Assembly: GCA_034440575.1 (NCBI GenBank)
Contig: JAOTOL010001209.1
Span: 309,648 to 373,647 of the forward strand
Direction: 5' to 3'
DNA: 64,000 nucleotides
Origin: Imbricaverruca yamaguchii
Taxonomy: Eukaryota > Arthropoda > Thecostraca > Neoverrucidae
Positions 31,580 through 41,972 of the stretch are shown one piece after another; within the stretch, counting starts at the first letter, position 1, and each line of letters starts with the position of its first letter. The notes below the pieces were generated by a model. It searched no databases. It saw only the letters and a list, made by a program, of their open reading frames with translations, and was not told where the DNA came from. The position numbers and the translations under genes were made by a program.

Positions 31580-32442
31580 GTGTGTAACCAGGAAAGTCAC
31601 GGGAGAAATATTTATCATGTTCCTCGCATACTCATCTTCCGAGGACTGACCAAAAATATTTCATCATTGTCCCCTTTCCAGAGGCGAGACGGACGCAACA
31701 GATTTGGGAGTATCACCCGTTGCGAGAAGTTAAAGGATGGTGCTATTGAAGTAGAGTTTGCACAAGTAGGAGAAGCACAGAACGCACTGGAAATGACCGA
31801 GTTCGTATATAGTGTGCGGAAAGGTGACAGGAAAGTCGACGGGAGCATCCAGATGAGGATCGAACCACAAAACCAAAAATGCATCGCGCGGAATCATCAA
31901 TTGTTACGATCTCAAGGATGCACCGGAGGAAGAGATAGTAGATGGGCTATCTGAGTTCGGCTTGATAGGAGCCAGAAAAATGAAGACAAGACGAGGTGCA
32001 GAGCTGATCGCCACAAACAATGTAATACTGACTTTCGATTCAACTGACTTGCTCTCTGAGATCCGAGTGGGTTACATCCGGGTCAAGGTGCGACCTTTTT
32101 CTTCCAAACCTATTGCGTTGTTTTAAACGTCAGAAATATGGGCACACCAACCAATACTGTAGAAATCGTCCTGTGTGTAGCAAGTGTGCCTCCCTAGACC
32201 ACAGTAGCGACCAATGTACCTCAGAAGTGCCATTCTGCGTCAACTGCGGCAGAGGACAGGATCCCCACACATCGTTCGACCGCGCCTGCCCTAGCTACTC
32301 CAAAGAGAAGGAAATTATGTCGATCAACCACAATGAAAAGGTAAGGTTTCGCGAAGCCTGGGATCTTTACGATCACACACACCCGAGAATATCGTACTCA
32401 ACAAAAGCTAAAAATGTCACTTCGGTTCCACGGCGAGTATAG
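31580..32442 (+). pseudogene. I-clade LINE ORF1: nucleic-acid-binding protein
   Basis: Frame 1 (31580-31880): SLSPFQRRDGRNRFGSIT and VEFAQVGEAQNALEM, the conserved N-terminal region of I-factor-like ORF1. The frame shifts near 31885 into KDAPEEEIVDGLSEFGLIGA and NNVILTFDSTDLLSEIRVGY. It shifts again near 32100 into a Cys-rich end with three CCHC-like knuckles: CFKRQKYGHTNQYC, CSKCASLDHSSDQC and CVNCGRGQDPHTSFDRAC. The protein would coat the element RNA. Two one-base shifts are needed, so it is a pseudogene. Confidence 0.85.
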
Positions 32443-33404
32443 ACAGCTGAAGCAAACTATAACTCGTTGCAGCACTACGTGAGGTTCTTTGCTCCTTCGG
32501 TTTACTCGTCGCCCTGTCCACAAGGCATGGGACCGAGGTTCCACCGCCCACGAGTGACGTTGTTCGACCACCGGAGGCCCCCTTCCAACCAACACCCGAA
32601 GATGGTGCGTGGACGCTGGTACAACGGTCAAAGAGGTCTCCTCGATCCTTTCCGCCCAATCCTAGCCTCTATCCTATCATATCCCAATCCCAATCCTAGT
32701 CCAGTTTGAAATCCCCACCTCCCATCCCCCATCCGCCCTCCAACCCACCCTCTCCTCCCTCACGCCCCACCACCACCTGCAAACCTAGCCTCTCTACCTC
32801 CTCCCTACCTGACACTCCCCTTCCCTCAGTCATATCCACCGATGCCCAATCCATTTCCAACCTTTCTACACTCGCATCCGCCTCAAATCAGACATCCTCA
32901 CGTACCACAGCACCATCAATTGCACAAAAATCCTTATCATCCACATCCATGCCTCCTACCTCCAACACAGCCATTACCAACACGTCCTCTTGCCAGCCCT
33001 CAGCATCCAAGCTCACCTCCCGCTCGCTCCCCCTGATCTCCCTACACTCCATGGCAGCCGCACCCGTGACCCGACCAACCGGAGTCGCGGCACACCCTGG
33101 AGCTCCTGATCTGGGCGCACGGGGACGGACAACCCGACATGATTCCGCTCATTCGAGTCCGGAATCCAGAAGCCCACGTCCAACCGCAACCCCTTCACCG
33201 TCACCACCAGTCTCAACCGTGATGGGGCCGCCTGTCACCCCTCCCCCACGTCGAGCTAGTCACCCCCGATCTGCCCCCAGCTTCGAATCGCATGACGAAG
33301 CGAGCTCTCCCAGGGGCGGTGTCTCCTTCCGAGATCGGCAGTCCCGGTCACGGCCGCGTAGCCAAGCGCCTGAGGAAGTGAGGTCGGGAACGGAGAACAC
33401 CTAA
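32443..33404 (+). pseudogene. I-clade LINE ORF1 tail: Pro/Ser-rich region
   Basis: An open frame from 32706 (232 codons) is extremely rich in Pro, Ser and Thr and ends at 33404, 54 bp before the ORF2 ATG. Low-complexity ORF1 tails are common in I-clade elements. Its link to the zinc-knuckle part is inferred from position, since a stop (32440) and a shift lie between. Confidence 0.5.
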
Positions 33405-33458
33405 CTCGTCCTTGTCTCCATTTTTTTAGCTCACAACTCACTTTTATATATTTGACGT

Positions 33459-35148
33459 ATGAGTTTTATTCTGCAATGGAATTGCAGAGGTTTGAGAACC
33501 AGCCTCAACGATCTCCAAACTATTCTGCACTCACGAGTACCGCTGGCGGTTTGTTTCCAAGAGGAATTGACATGAGGAGAAAGGCTTTCTCCTCATGCAC
33601 ATTTCCACCTGAAAGACTACACTGTGTTGCGTAAGGATATTTCCTCTCGCACTGTGGCGCACGGCGGAGTCCTCATAGCCGTGCACAACTCTGATCACTC
33701 CCTTTCACGAAATATCTATCTCTTCGAATATCCAGTGTGTTGCTGCTCGTATAAAAATATCCCGCCATGCCGTTACCATATGCAGCATATATTTACCGCC
33801 GGGAGAGACCTTTCCACTTGCTGAGCTGTCTCAAATGGTGGGGCATCTCACACTACCGGTGATGGTGTGCCGAGATTTTAACGCGCATCACCCTCTCTGG
33901 GGTTCAAACATGGTGACGAGCCGTGGACATGATATGGAGCGGTTCGTACGAGACTTCCCACTCTGCGTCCTTAACACAGGAAAGCCAACACATTTTACAT
34001 TGCCCACAGGACAAACCTTTGTGCTGGATCTCACCCTCTGCAGCCCAGAAGTGGCACCGTTTTTACAATGGACCGTGGATGGCGACCCGTGCAACAGTGA
34101 CCACTTCCCTGTTTGGTCTCGTTTTGTTCACCGTGTTCTTGTAAGCCGACGACCCCCCAGATATATATTTAACAAAGCCGCCTGGGATTCTTTCCAAGCA
34201 AGTCTTGGGTGTACACTACGCGGCCACTCCGACGAATCTGCTATATCCGTGGAGACGTTCACGGCGGATATTGTGCGGAGTGCTGAACGGCACAGACCTC
34301 GATCATCGGGAACATCAGTTCGCGTGCCCGTCCCATGGTGGTCGGAAAGGTGCCGAGAGGCCTTGATAGCCAAGAAGAGGGCGCTTCGTGTCTTTAATAG
34401 AAATAGCTGTACGCCAAACTTAATAGTTTTCCGCAAAGCGCGGGCAGTCGCCAGACGTACCATTGCCGAAGCAAAACGGGACTCGTGGAAAGCGTATGTC
34501 AACACTCTAAACCGTTCCACGTCATTGATATCTGTATGGTCCCGCATAAAATGTTTCTCCGGAGGTATACGCCACATCCACTCCCCACCCTGCACATGGC
34601 TGGCCGCATCATCGGAAGAAGTGGCCGACGAGATCGGACGAGCTCTATCAGCACGATCGAAATAAAGTAATATTGTGCGCTTCTCAAACTACAAGGCTCG
34701 TTGCGAGGCACGCACCATTGATTTTTCAACCACAAACCTCCTTGAATACAACGTTCCATTTTCTATTTCCGAACTGACTGCAGCTATCAGTACTCTGAAG
34801 AGTGTCGCAGAGAGTCCTGATACATTGCATAATGACATCATGAAACGTTTGTCTGCAAAAGCCTTATAAACACTCCTGAAGATACTGAATGACATGTGGA
34901 CAGCCGGCACATTTCCATCTTCGTGGCGGAGGGCAGTTGTAGTGCCTATACGTAAGCCAAACAAAACAGGAACGGACCCAGTGCATTATCGCCCCATCTC
35001 GTTAACATGCTGCCTATGTAAGTTGTTTGAACAGATGGTGAATGTCAGACTAATATGGTGTTTAGAACACAACAATCTCCTCACTGGGATACATAGTGGG
35101 TTTCGAAAACACCGGGATCATTCGAAAAATCAGGGACTTTGTGGATAG
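33459..35148 (+). pseudogene. I-clade LINE ORF2: endonuclease and N-terminal RT
   Basis: It starts at ATG 33459 with MSFILQWNCRGLRTSLNDLQ, the classic N-terminal endonuclease block, and CFQEE, the catalytic Glu region. After stops, the main open part (33835-34665, 276 codons) has VCRDFNAHHPLWGS, FVLDLTL and DPCNSDHFPVW, the later EEP catalytic blocks. An RT entry follows: SPDTLHNDIMKRL, FPSSWRRAVVVPIRKPNK and HYRPISLTCCLCKLFEQMV, ending in SGFRKH. The catalytic RT aspartates are not present. Confidence 0.86.
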
Positions 35149-35315
35149 GATTGAGTGAGTTTGGAGTGATTGTAAGTATTGCAATTATTCAGCAACTGTT
35201 CCTGACAATACAGAAATGCATTTGTTTAAAATGTATTGATGCAACTACAACGGGCGCAGCATTCGTTCTTTCAGTAAGTTCGCCTCCTGGATCCAACGTG
35301 GCAGAACCGGCTCAC
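35149..35315. other. Short spacer between LINE and transposase fragment
   Basis: Nothing recognised. Confidence 0.35.
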
Positions 35316-35625
35316 GATAATGTGACGGGCCCGATAATGTTACGAATGATAGCACACGCAAACACCATGGGTGGAATGAATATGAAGTGTTCAGATCTTT
35401 TGAGAAGGCGACGCCAGCGGGCCTTCAGGCGGCCGAATGCGTGCTTCACCACTACTCTTGCCGCTCCGAGGCATGCGTTGTAGAACCTCTACGTCTGGTC
35501 TATCTCCGAAGTACGATCGAATGATCCATTGTACGCCTTCGCCAACCATGGGAGAAGTGGATACGCCCCATCGCCGTCGATCACCAGGAGAACCTGCCGT
35601 CCACCGACGTGTACAGAACTGTAAC
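35316..35625 (-). pseudogene. PIF/Harbinger transposase, C-terminal fragment
   Basis: One minus-strand frame reads VLLVIDGDGAYPLLPWLAKAY, a stop after DQT, then RFYNACLGAARVVVKHAFGRL and KARWRRLLKRSEHF...FACAIIRNIIG. GD.AYPLLPWL and AR.VVE.AFGRLK.RWRRLLKR are the hallmarks of the DDE_Tnp_4 (Harbinger) catalytic domain. The Asp of GDGAYPL is kept, but the expected Glu of VVE is Lys (VVVKHAF). The in-frame stop and this change make it dead. The N-terminal part is not found. Confidence 0.82.
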
Positions 35626-35864
35626 AAGTGCAGTAAGTGATTCAATTGAATTATGCATCGACGGTGATATCTCCTGGCTTGAATGATTACAACTGAGGTT
35701 TTGCCAAGGACATTTGACATGATACTGCCATTTTTGAGTCAGGGTGAACATCACACAAAGCGTTCGCAAAAATATTTCGCGGTTGTTTTCAAAACGGAAA
35801 CTAAAAGCTCTAGACAAATATTGATATATTCGATACCTTTCGATTTTTTTATTTTTCTTCAATT
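35626..35864. other. Possible further Harbinger remains
   Basis: It lies immediately upstream of the transposase fragment on the minus strand. No conserved motif remains that I can name. Confidence 0.3.
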
Positions 35865-37005
35865 TGTCTTTTTGTAATGGGTAGAGCGGACCGAAAAAAA
35901 AACTTTCTTTGAACTGAACTTGCTCTCGTAAAAATGCTTACTTTAGCCAGAATCTTCGACTTTAGCTCTAATGGGAAAATATGCAAACGTAAAAAGTAAA
36001 CAAAAACAGGGAAAATCCTCTGGTGCGTTTTGTTTCGTCCATAAAGATGAGCAAACGCTGGGAGTTGTATTGAAATGTATTTATCCCTTGAAGCGTGACG
36101 ATTGGTTGAACTTTTCTGGGGGTGACCCAACTTGACCTTGACTAACTCATTGAATGGGCGCTGTATAACTTCTGCAGTTGATGTCCCACAAAACCCGAAT
36201 AACAACAACAACGACTAACTCATTGACCCTAGATGACCTGACAGCAAAATTTTTACAAAACATGTCAAATTGATGTGAGAAAATGCATGCCGTATTTTGG
36301 CGCGCTGTCGCGCGCCGTTATTTCATTATACGCTGAAACCTTAGGGGGCGGATAATCCTCCAATACTGCGTTTAAGACGGCTAAGACGATTAAGGTTGAT
36401 TATGTTATGTTGAGCTGTTTTGTTGACTATGCTTAATGACATTTTTTTCCAATGCAAACCTTGACATCCTATTGCACTTGTTTCAACATCTCACACATAA
36501 CAAAACACTATGATTTGAACCCGCGCCGTCTCGGAGGGGGGTTCTTCAACCGCCCCCCCTCAGATTTTTCGCGAATAGTGAAAGAACGGCGCGCAGCAGC
36601 GCGCCGAAGTTTTGCGTAACTTTTGCCACACCAATTTGGCATATTGTGTCAAAAGATTGACGTCAGGTCATCTATGGTCAATGAGTTAGTAGAGGTCAAG
36701 TTAGGTAACCTCCAAAAAAATCAATATCGTCACGCTTTAACGGATACAGATATTTTAATGAAACTCTGCGTTTGCTTATCTTTAGGGATGCAACAAAACT
36801 TACGATATAAATTTGTCGTTTTTTCCGTTTTTTTAAATTACTTATTAGTTTTGCTTTTTGTTATTAATATAATTATTAGTTTACTTATATGTTTGCCTAT
36901 TATAGTTCAAATCGAAGGTCCTGGCTAAAGTAAGCATTTTTTATTAGTGCGAGTTGACTTCAAACGTTTTTCAGTCCGCTCTATCCATCAGAAAGGGAAA
37001 ATAGA
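35865..37005. mobile_element. Inverted-repeat element IR1, about 1.1 kb
   Basis: The left arm (35865-36365) begins GGGTAGAGCGGACCG and continues AAATGCTTACTTTAGCCAG. The right arm (36530-37005) holds the same in reverse (CTGGCTAAAGTAAGCATTT; CAGTCCGCTCTATCC). Arms are about 70-80% identical by eye; the loop is about 160 bp. The left arm carries a 59-bp microretroposon insertion. There is no coding capacity, so it is probably a non-autonomous DNA transposon or foldback element. Confidence 0.78.
36154..36212 (+). mobile_element. Hairpin microretroposon in IR1, with 14-bp TSD
   Basis: ATGGGCGCTGTATAACTTC, TGCAGTTGATGTCCCAC, then a CAACAACAACAAC-like tail. Perfect duplication GACTAACTCATTGA at 36140-36153 and 36213-36226. 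The opposite arm of IR1 (about 36672-36692) keeps the uninterrupted target, so the insertion is proven by an internal empty site. Confidence 0.88.
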
Positions 37006-37099
37006 AGAAGACTTGAAAACTCAAAATTTTCAATAAACAAAAAATTGGGTGGCCAGAATTGTATGGTCCTGGCTTACTTTGCCGTCCTTTTCTGCTTCC
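37006..37099. other. Spacer between IR1 and IR2
   Basis: Nothing recognised. Confidence 0.35.
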
Positions 37100-37403
37100 A
37101 AATATTTTGTTGTTTTTTCCTTCTCAAATATCCACCAAAATGAACTCCCCAGAGCCAAAAACATCATGTATCTCGTGAAATTATACGCCCCCTAGCGATG
37201 TCACTTGGGGGGGGGGCGGTGTTGGACCCTACTCGTCGAGCGCTTTCTTATGACACCTCGTTTTCGTACGACGCTCAGTTTTGATACAAGAGGGCGTTCC
37301 TATCTCCCCTCCCCCCCCGAGACAGGATGTGAGGATCTGACCGGAGAGAACACTGGCCCATTATGATCATTATTTATTAGTGCATATACGTATGCATACA
37401 TAA

Positions 37404-37417
<14 letters not shown>

Positions 37418-37485
<68 letters not shown>
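37418..37485. repeat. (CA)/(TA)n microsatellite, left arm of IR2
   Basis: A CACACACA stretch followed by about 30 TA units. The mirrored run in the right arm (39694-39726) is about half as long. Confidence 0.95.
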
Positions 37486-37488
<3 letters not shown>

Positions 37489-37602
37489 TAGTTTACTATC
37501 CTGCATAACCTCTGGCATTGCACACAATATGCATGGTGTGTAACCACATAATTCAACTCATGGTATCTTCCCTTTACCTCAGATGGACCCTTATGGCTGG
37601 TA

Positions 37603-37884
37603 TTAATAGATCAAAATCACTTTATGACTTTTGGGCTTGAAATGAAAAGAACACACACACTTGGTCAAACATGCAAGAAATACTGTCCCCTTACCTCGAA
37701 GTTTTCTATCAACTCTTCCGGCTACTAAGGAACAATATATTCCAACCACACCGTGTTCCTTGGCCTGCTTGGTCCTCACTCGTCCATCGCCCCGGTGCGG
37801 TGGTAAACAAATTATATTTGCTCCACCAGAGATGTTCACATCCAGGTATGCACCACTGCACCTACACGCGCGTAGGTGATACAC
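37603..37884 (-). CDS. Hypothetical 93-codon ORF in IR2 arm, doubtful
   Basis: It reads MYHLRACRCSGAYLDVNIS at the start and HFKPKSHKVILIY at the end, with seven Cys. I recognise no domain. The same ORF occurs in the right arm on the + strand (39283-39562) but is broken by a one-base shift. Most arm differences within it change amino acids, which argues against a protein under selection. It is listed because it is the longest ORF shared by both arms. Confidence 0.15.
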   Translation of the reverse strand: MYHLRACRCSGAYLDVNISGGANIICLPPHRGDGRVRTKQAKEHGVVGIYCSLVAGRVDRKLRGKGTVFLACLTKCVCSFHFKPKSHKVILIY

Positions 37885-38057
37885 ATCAAGAACAAAACAA
37901 CACTTGGACCAATATTTATAGACCCCCGTACTTCAACGGCCATATTTCACACTTCTTGTCAACTCGAAGCCAAAAACTAGCTGATGAATAGAGATCACCC
38001 ACGAAATTGGGAACCTCCTACCACCCACACAAATGTGAACTATGGAAACAAAAGCAC

Positions 38058-38326
38058 AATTGTATCTCCGTCGCCATTATTGCCTTCGATCATTTTTATA
38101 CTATTTCTTACATACTATAATAATACCATAGAACTAGTACTTTTCTGGTAAGTACGAACCAGTATATCTCGGTCCCACCGGAGCCGAGATTGCGTCGTAA
38201 ACAGCGTATTATACTGGTTCGTACTTACCAGAAAAGTACTAGTTCTATGGTATTAGTATAGTAGGAAATAGTATGTAAGAAATAGTAGAAAAATGAACGA
38301 AGATATGGCGACGGTGATACAATTAT
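38058..38326. repeat. Inverted repeat IR3 inside IR2
   Basis: The left arm 38058-38166 pairs with 38210-38326, for example AGAACTAGTACTTTTCTGG, TAAGTACGAACCAGTAT and CTATTTCTTACATACTAT. It is nearly perfect for the inner 60 bp, with a 43-nt loop that contains CTCGGTCCCACCGGAGCCGAG, itself a small hairpin. Confidence 0.88.
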
Positions 38327-39690
38327 CCCTCGCACGGTTGGGGAGGGGGGGGGGGAGGGGGGAAATTTGGCATTCCTTACCATTAGCAATGTTTACATAT
38401 TCTTTTAAAAAAATGTGGTCGGGTTATCAAAGGTCACCGAGCTATCGCGGGTCAAGTGAGGTCACCTCCAACAACATTTAAGTAGTCGCCATGCCTTCAA
38501 TAATAAAGATGTTGCAATAACACTTTCAGGGTTTACTTATCTTGAATGAGCGCCAAAACGTACAATTTAAGAATTTAAGAATTTTGATTTTTTGATGACG
38601 TCATTTTTTGCACTTTATAGTTTTATCTAAACTAACATCAACATTGCAGACAAACTATGGACTTTCGTAGAATTCTAAGTTGACTTAGAACGTCATATTT
38701 TTGGTTCGTATACCTATTTCGAAAATAAAAATCCCAAATTCCAAAATTTTAAAAATCCAGTTTTGAAAATCCATAATTTAAAAAAATGAGTTTTTGGTTT
38801 GATTTTTTAAAAGATGTAAAAATAGCCGATTGTAAGGTATGCCGAATTTCAGCGTCCTGCCACGCGCCCGTTTTCCCGCTGTCGCGGGAAAACTGGTGGA
38901 GTAGGTATCTACCCCCTCAGCTGTGAGAGGGTTAGGTTCAAATCCTAGCATAAAAACTATAGAAGTATTTTCGACTGGAATTTGTTCGCTCTATCCGAGC
39001 AGTTTTCAGATTCGTTCTATCTTGCTTGGTTCGTGAGATACCTGGGGAGTAGGTGTCTACCCCCAGCCTGGCGAAGGTGGCTCAGACCATCAGCCGTGCG
39101 AGGGTTATGCTTTGGTTTCCATAGTTCTCATTTGTGCGGATGGCAGGAGGTTCTAAATTTCTTGGGTGATCTCTATTCATTAGCTATTTTTTGGCTCCGG
39201 GGAGTTGACAAGAAGTGTGAAATACGGCCGTTGAAGTACGGAGGTCTATAAATATTGGTACAAGTGTTGTTTTGTTCTTGATGTGTATCACCTACGCGCG
39301 TGTAGATGCAGTGGTGCATACCTGGATGTGAACATCTCTGGTGGAGCAAGGATACATTTGTTTACTACCACACCGTGGCGATGGACGAGTGAGGACCAAG
39401 CAGGCCAAGGAACACGGTGTGGTTGGAATATATTGTTCCTTAGTAGCCGGAAGAGTGAATCGAAAACTTCGAGGTAAAGGGACAATATTTCTAGCATGTT
39501 TGACCAAGTGTGTGTGTTCTTTTCATTTCAAGCCCAAGAATCATAAAGCGATTTTGATCTAATAATACGAGCCACAAGGGCCCATCTGAGTTAAACATGT
39601 AAAGGGAAGATGCCATAAGATGAATTATGTGGTTACAAACCTTGCATATTGTGTGCAATGCCAGAGGTTATGCAGGATAGTAAAATACCA

Positions 39691-39693
<3 letters not shown>

Positions 39694-39727
<34 letters not shown>
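39694..39727. repeat. (TA)n microsatellite, right arm of IR2
   Basis: Mirror of the 37418-37485 run, shorter, followed by interrupted ATATATGTATATTC repeats. Confidence 0.93.
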
Positions 39728-39729
<2 letters not shown>

Positions 39730-40090
39730 TACATAAACCCATATATATGTATATTCATATATGTATATACATGTGTGTTTATGTATGCATACGTATATGT
39801 ACTAATACATAATGATCATAATAATGAGCCAGTGTTCTCTCCGGTCAGATCCCCCCCCCCCGTCTCGGGGGGGGATGGAAACGCCCTCTAATATCAAAAC
39901 TAAGCGTCGTACGAAAACGAGTGGTGTCATAAGAAAGCGCTCGACGAGTAGGGTCCGACACCGCCCCCAAAAAAAAACCTCTAAAAGTGACATCGCTAGG
40001 GGGCTTATAATTTCACAAGATATATGATGTTTTCGGCTCTGGGGAGTTCATTTTGGTGGATATTTGATAAGGAAAAAACAACAATAGTCA

Positions 40091-41272
40091 TTTGCCATAC
40101 TATGTATGTTATTACATTTGCCATACTATGTATGTAATTACATTCAAGCCGGACAAATACGAAGTACACGAAAAATGGCCAAACGTCAACCTAACCGCAA
40201 CAGACCATAGTGATTTTGCGGTCATATTTTCCTTGTAAATTAATATGCGAAAGACTGCTAATGTATGAAATACAGTTGATTCTCCAAGCTTCGGAAGCAC
40301 GTGGTGGATTCGGAAACTTGTGGGTGGTCCAGTCTTTTCGTAGGTCGACACGGTCGATACGACATAGTTCAGTTATCTGACATGAACTGGGATTAGCATT
40401 TTCACAGAAAATAGTATGTCTACGAAGGACGATGCACGCCGAGTATCACCGCACTGCATCATTGTGTTCGTCGGTTATTCACGAAAAACTGAATGGGGGG
40501 GGCGGATAACGGAACTCGTGTTCAAAGTGTGGAAAAGGATGGTTGGTTTTTCGAAGGTTTTGCAAACTTATGTCCACAACACCTACATAGATCATTAAAA
40601 ACATAATAATGGCTGCAAACTATATCACCCATGGTTGATATATTTGGTGGTGGGTGATGTATTCGATGGTGGTGCATTAGCCAGAGTATCGCGGGCCTCG
40701 TCTGCGCTTGCGAGAGAAGTTGTCGGCTGCCGCCGGAGCAGAGTCTGCGCTCACCGGCACGACGGGGACAGGACCTCGTCCCGGTGACGGCTGGGACGGC
40801 AGCCCCGAGCTCCCGCCGCCGTACCTGGCTGGAGGCGCGCGGCTTGGCTGGCGCAGGTGCAGGTGTGCGAGCTCCCGCCGAGCACGACGGGCCACCAGAC
40901 ACCGCCAGTGGCGGCCACAGCCGGCGGCGACTGGCCTCAGCAGGCGGCGACTGGGGATTTGGTGGCCGAACGGTTCACACTGCCAGCAGTAGTCGGCAGT
41001 CTGCCGCACCGCCAGGCAGCCGGCTGGACGCGCCTCTGGCCGAGTACCTGCAGTCGCGCTCTGGGCTCGCGGGGCGGCCGCCATCCTCGCCCGCCGAGCT
41101 GCCCAAGTCTGCCTTGCTGCACGCGCCATTGTGTGCAGTGGCTTAATGTGCCACATTTTGCCCGTAATGAGTCGTTGTGTCAAAGTTTCTTGAACAGAAT
41201 GTATTATGTCCGCAATAAACGACGGTCATCGTCGGGCGACATGGGACGTTCATTGATCGACATGCCGTCCCC
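40091..41272. other. Intronic sequence, second half GC-rich
   Basis: CATTTGCCATACTATGTATG occurs twice directly after IR2 (40089, 40116). 40670-41140 is GC-rich with overlapping open frames on both strands, none recognisable. No gene is called. Confidence 0.45.
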
Positions 41273-41972
41273 TGTCCACCGATTGCTGCTTTCTGGTGCG
41301 GCACCACAATTCCCCACTGATTGTTGCTGCCTTGTGCGGCACACCGACTGTCCATCGACTGCTGCCTCCTGGTGCCGCACACCAACTGTCCACCGACTGT
41401 TGCCTCCTGGTGCGGCACAATAACTGTCCACCGACTGCTGCCTCCTGGTGCGGTACAATAACTGTACACCGACTGTTGCCTCCTGGTACCGCACACCAAC
41501 TGTCCATCGACTGCTGCCTCCTGGTGCGGCACAACAACTGTCCACCGACTGTTGCCTCCTGGTGCGGCACAACAACTGTCCACCGACTGCTGCTTCCTGG
41601 TGCGGTACAACTGTCCACCGACTGCTGTCTCATGGTGCGGTACAACTGTCCACCGACTGCTGCCTCCTGGTGCGGTACAACTGTCCACCGACTGCTGTCT
41701 CATGGTGCGGTACAACTGTCCACCGACTGCTGCCTCCTGGTGCGGCACAACTGTCCACCGACTGTTGCCTCCTGGTGCGGTACAACTGTCCACCGACTGC
41801 TGCCTCCTGGTGCGGTACAACTGTCCACCGACTGCTGCCTCCTGGTGCGGTACAACTGTCCACCGACTGTTGCCTCCTGGTGCGGTATAATAACTGTCCA
41901 CCGACTGCTGCTTCCTGGTGCGGCACAACAACTGTCCACCGATCCTATCCTCCTGGTGCGGCACAATAACTG
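41273..41972. repeat. 35/38-bp minisatellite, about 19 copies
   Basis: Unit TGTCCACCGACTGCTGCCTC + CTGGTGCGGTACAAC (35 bp). Variants have three extra bases (AACAAC or AATAAC) or TCTCAT in place of CCTCCT. Open frames on both strands are by-products. Confidence 0.94.

Larger units (their letters stand above)
31050..35148 (+). mobile_element. I-clade LINE, nearly full 5' part, 3'-truncated
   Basis: GC-rich leader (31050-31560), ORF1 with three zinc knuckles (31580-33404), then ORF2 with endonuclease and the start of RT (33459-35148). After SGFRKHRD the similarity stops at about 35130, so most of RT and the RNase H are missing. Several frame shifts mean the copy is inactive. The decayed element at 20560-22150 has the missing 3' domains and may be a relative. 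Confidence 0.87.
37100..40090. mobile_element. Inverted-repeat element IR2, about 3 kb near-palindrome
   Basis: The left arm (about 37107-38055) and right arm (about 39107-40085) are reverse complements over about 950 bp. Anchors in order: CCAAAATGAACTCCCC, CCTAGCGATGTCAC, CTACTCGTCGAGCGC, TATGCAGGATAG, CTTGGTCAAACATGC, GAGATGTTCACATCCAG and TTCAACGGCC. Both arms carry a TA microsatellite at mirrored positions. The 1-kb loop contains a further inverted repeat (IR3). No transposase is recognised. The size suggests a long-TIR or foldback DNA transposon. Confidence 0.85.

Noticed and set aside
40677..41183. ORF of 168 codons in the GC-rich region on the minus strand
   Set aside because: Overlapping + strand frames are equally open; low complexity and no homology recognised.
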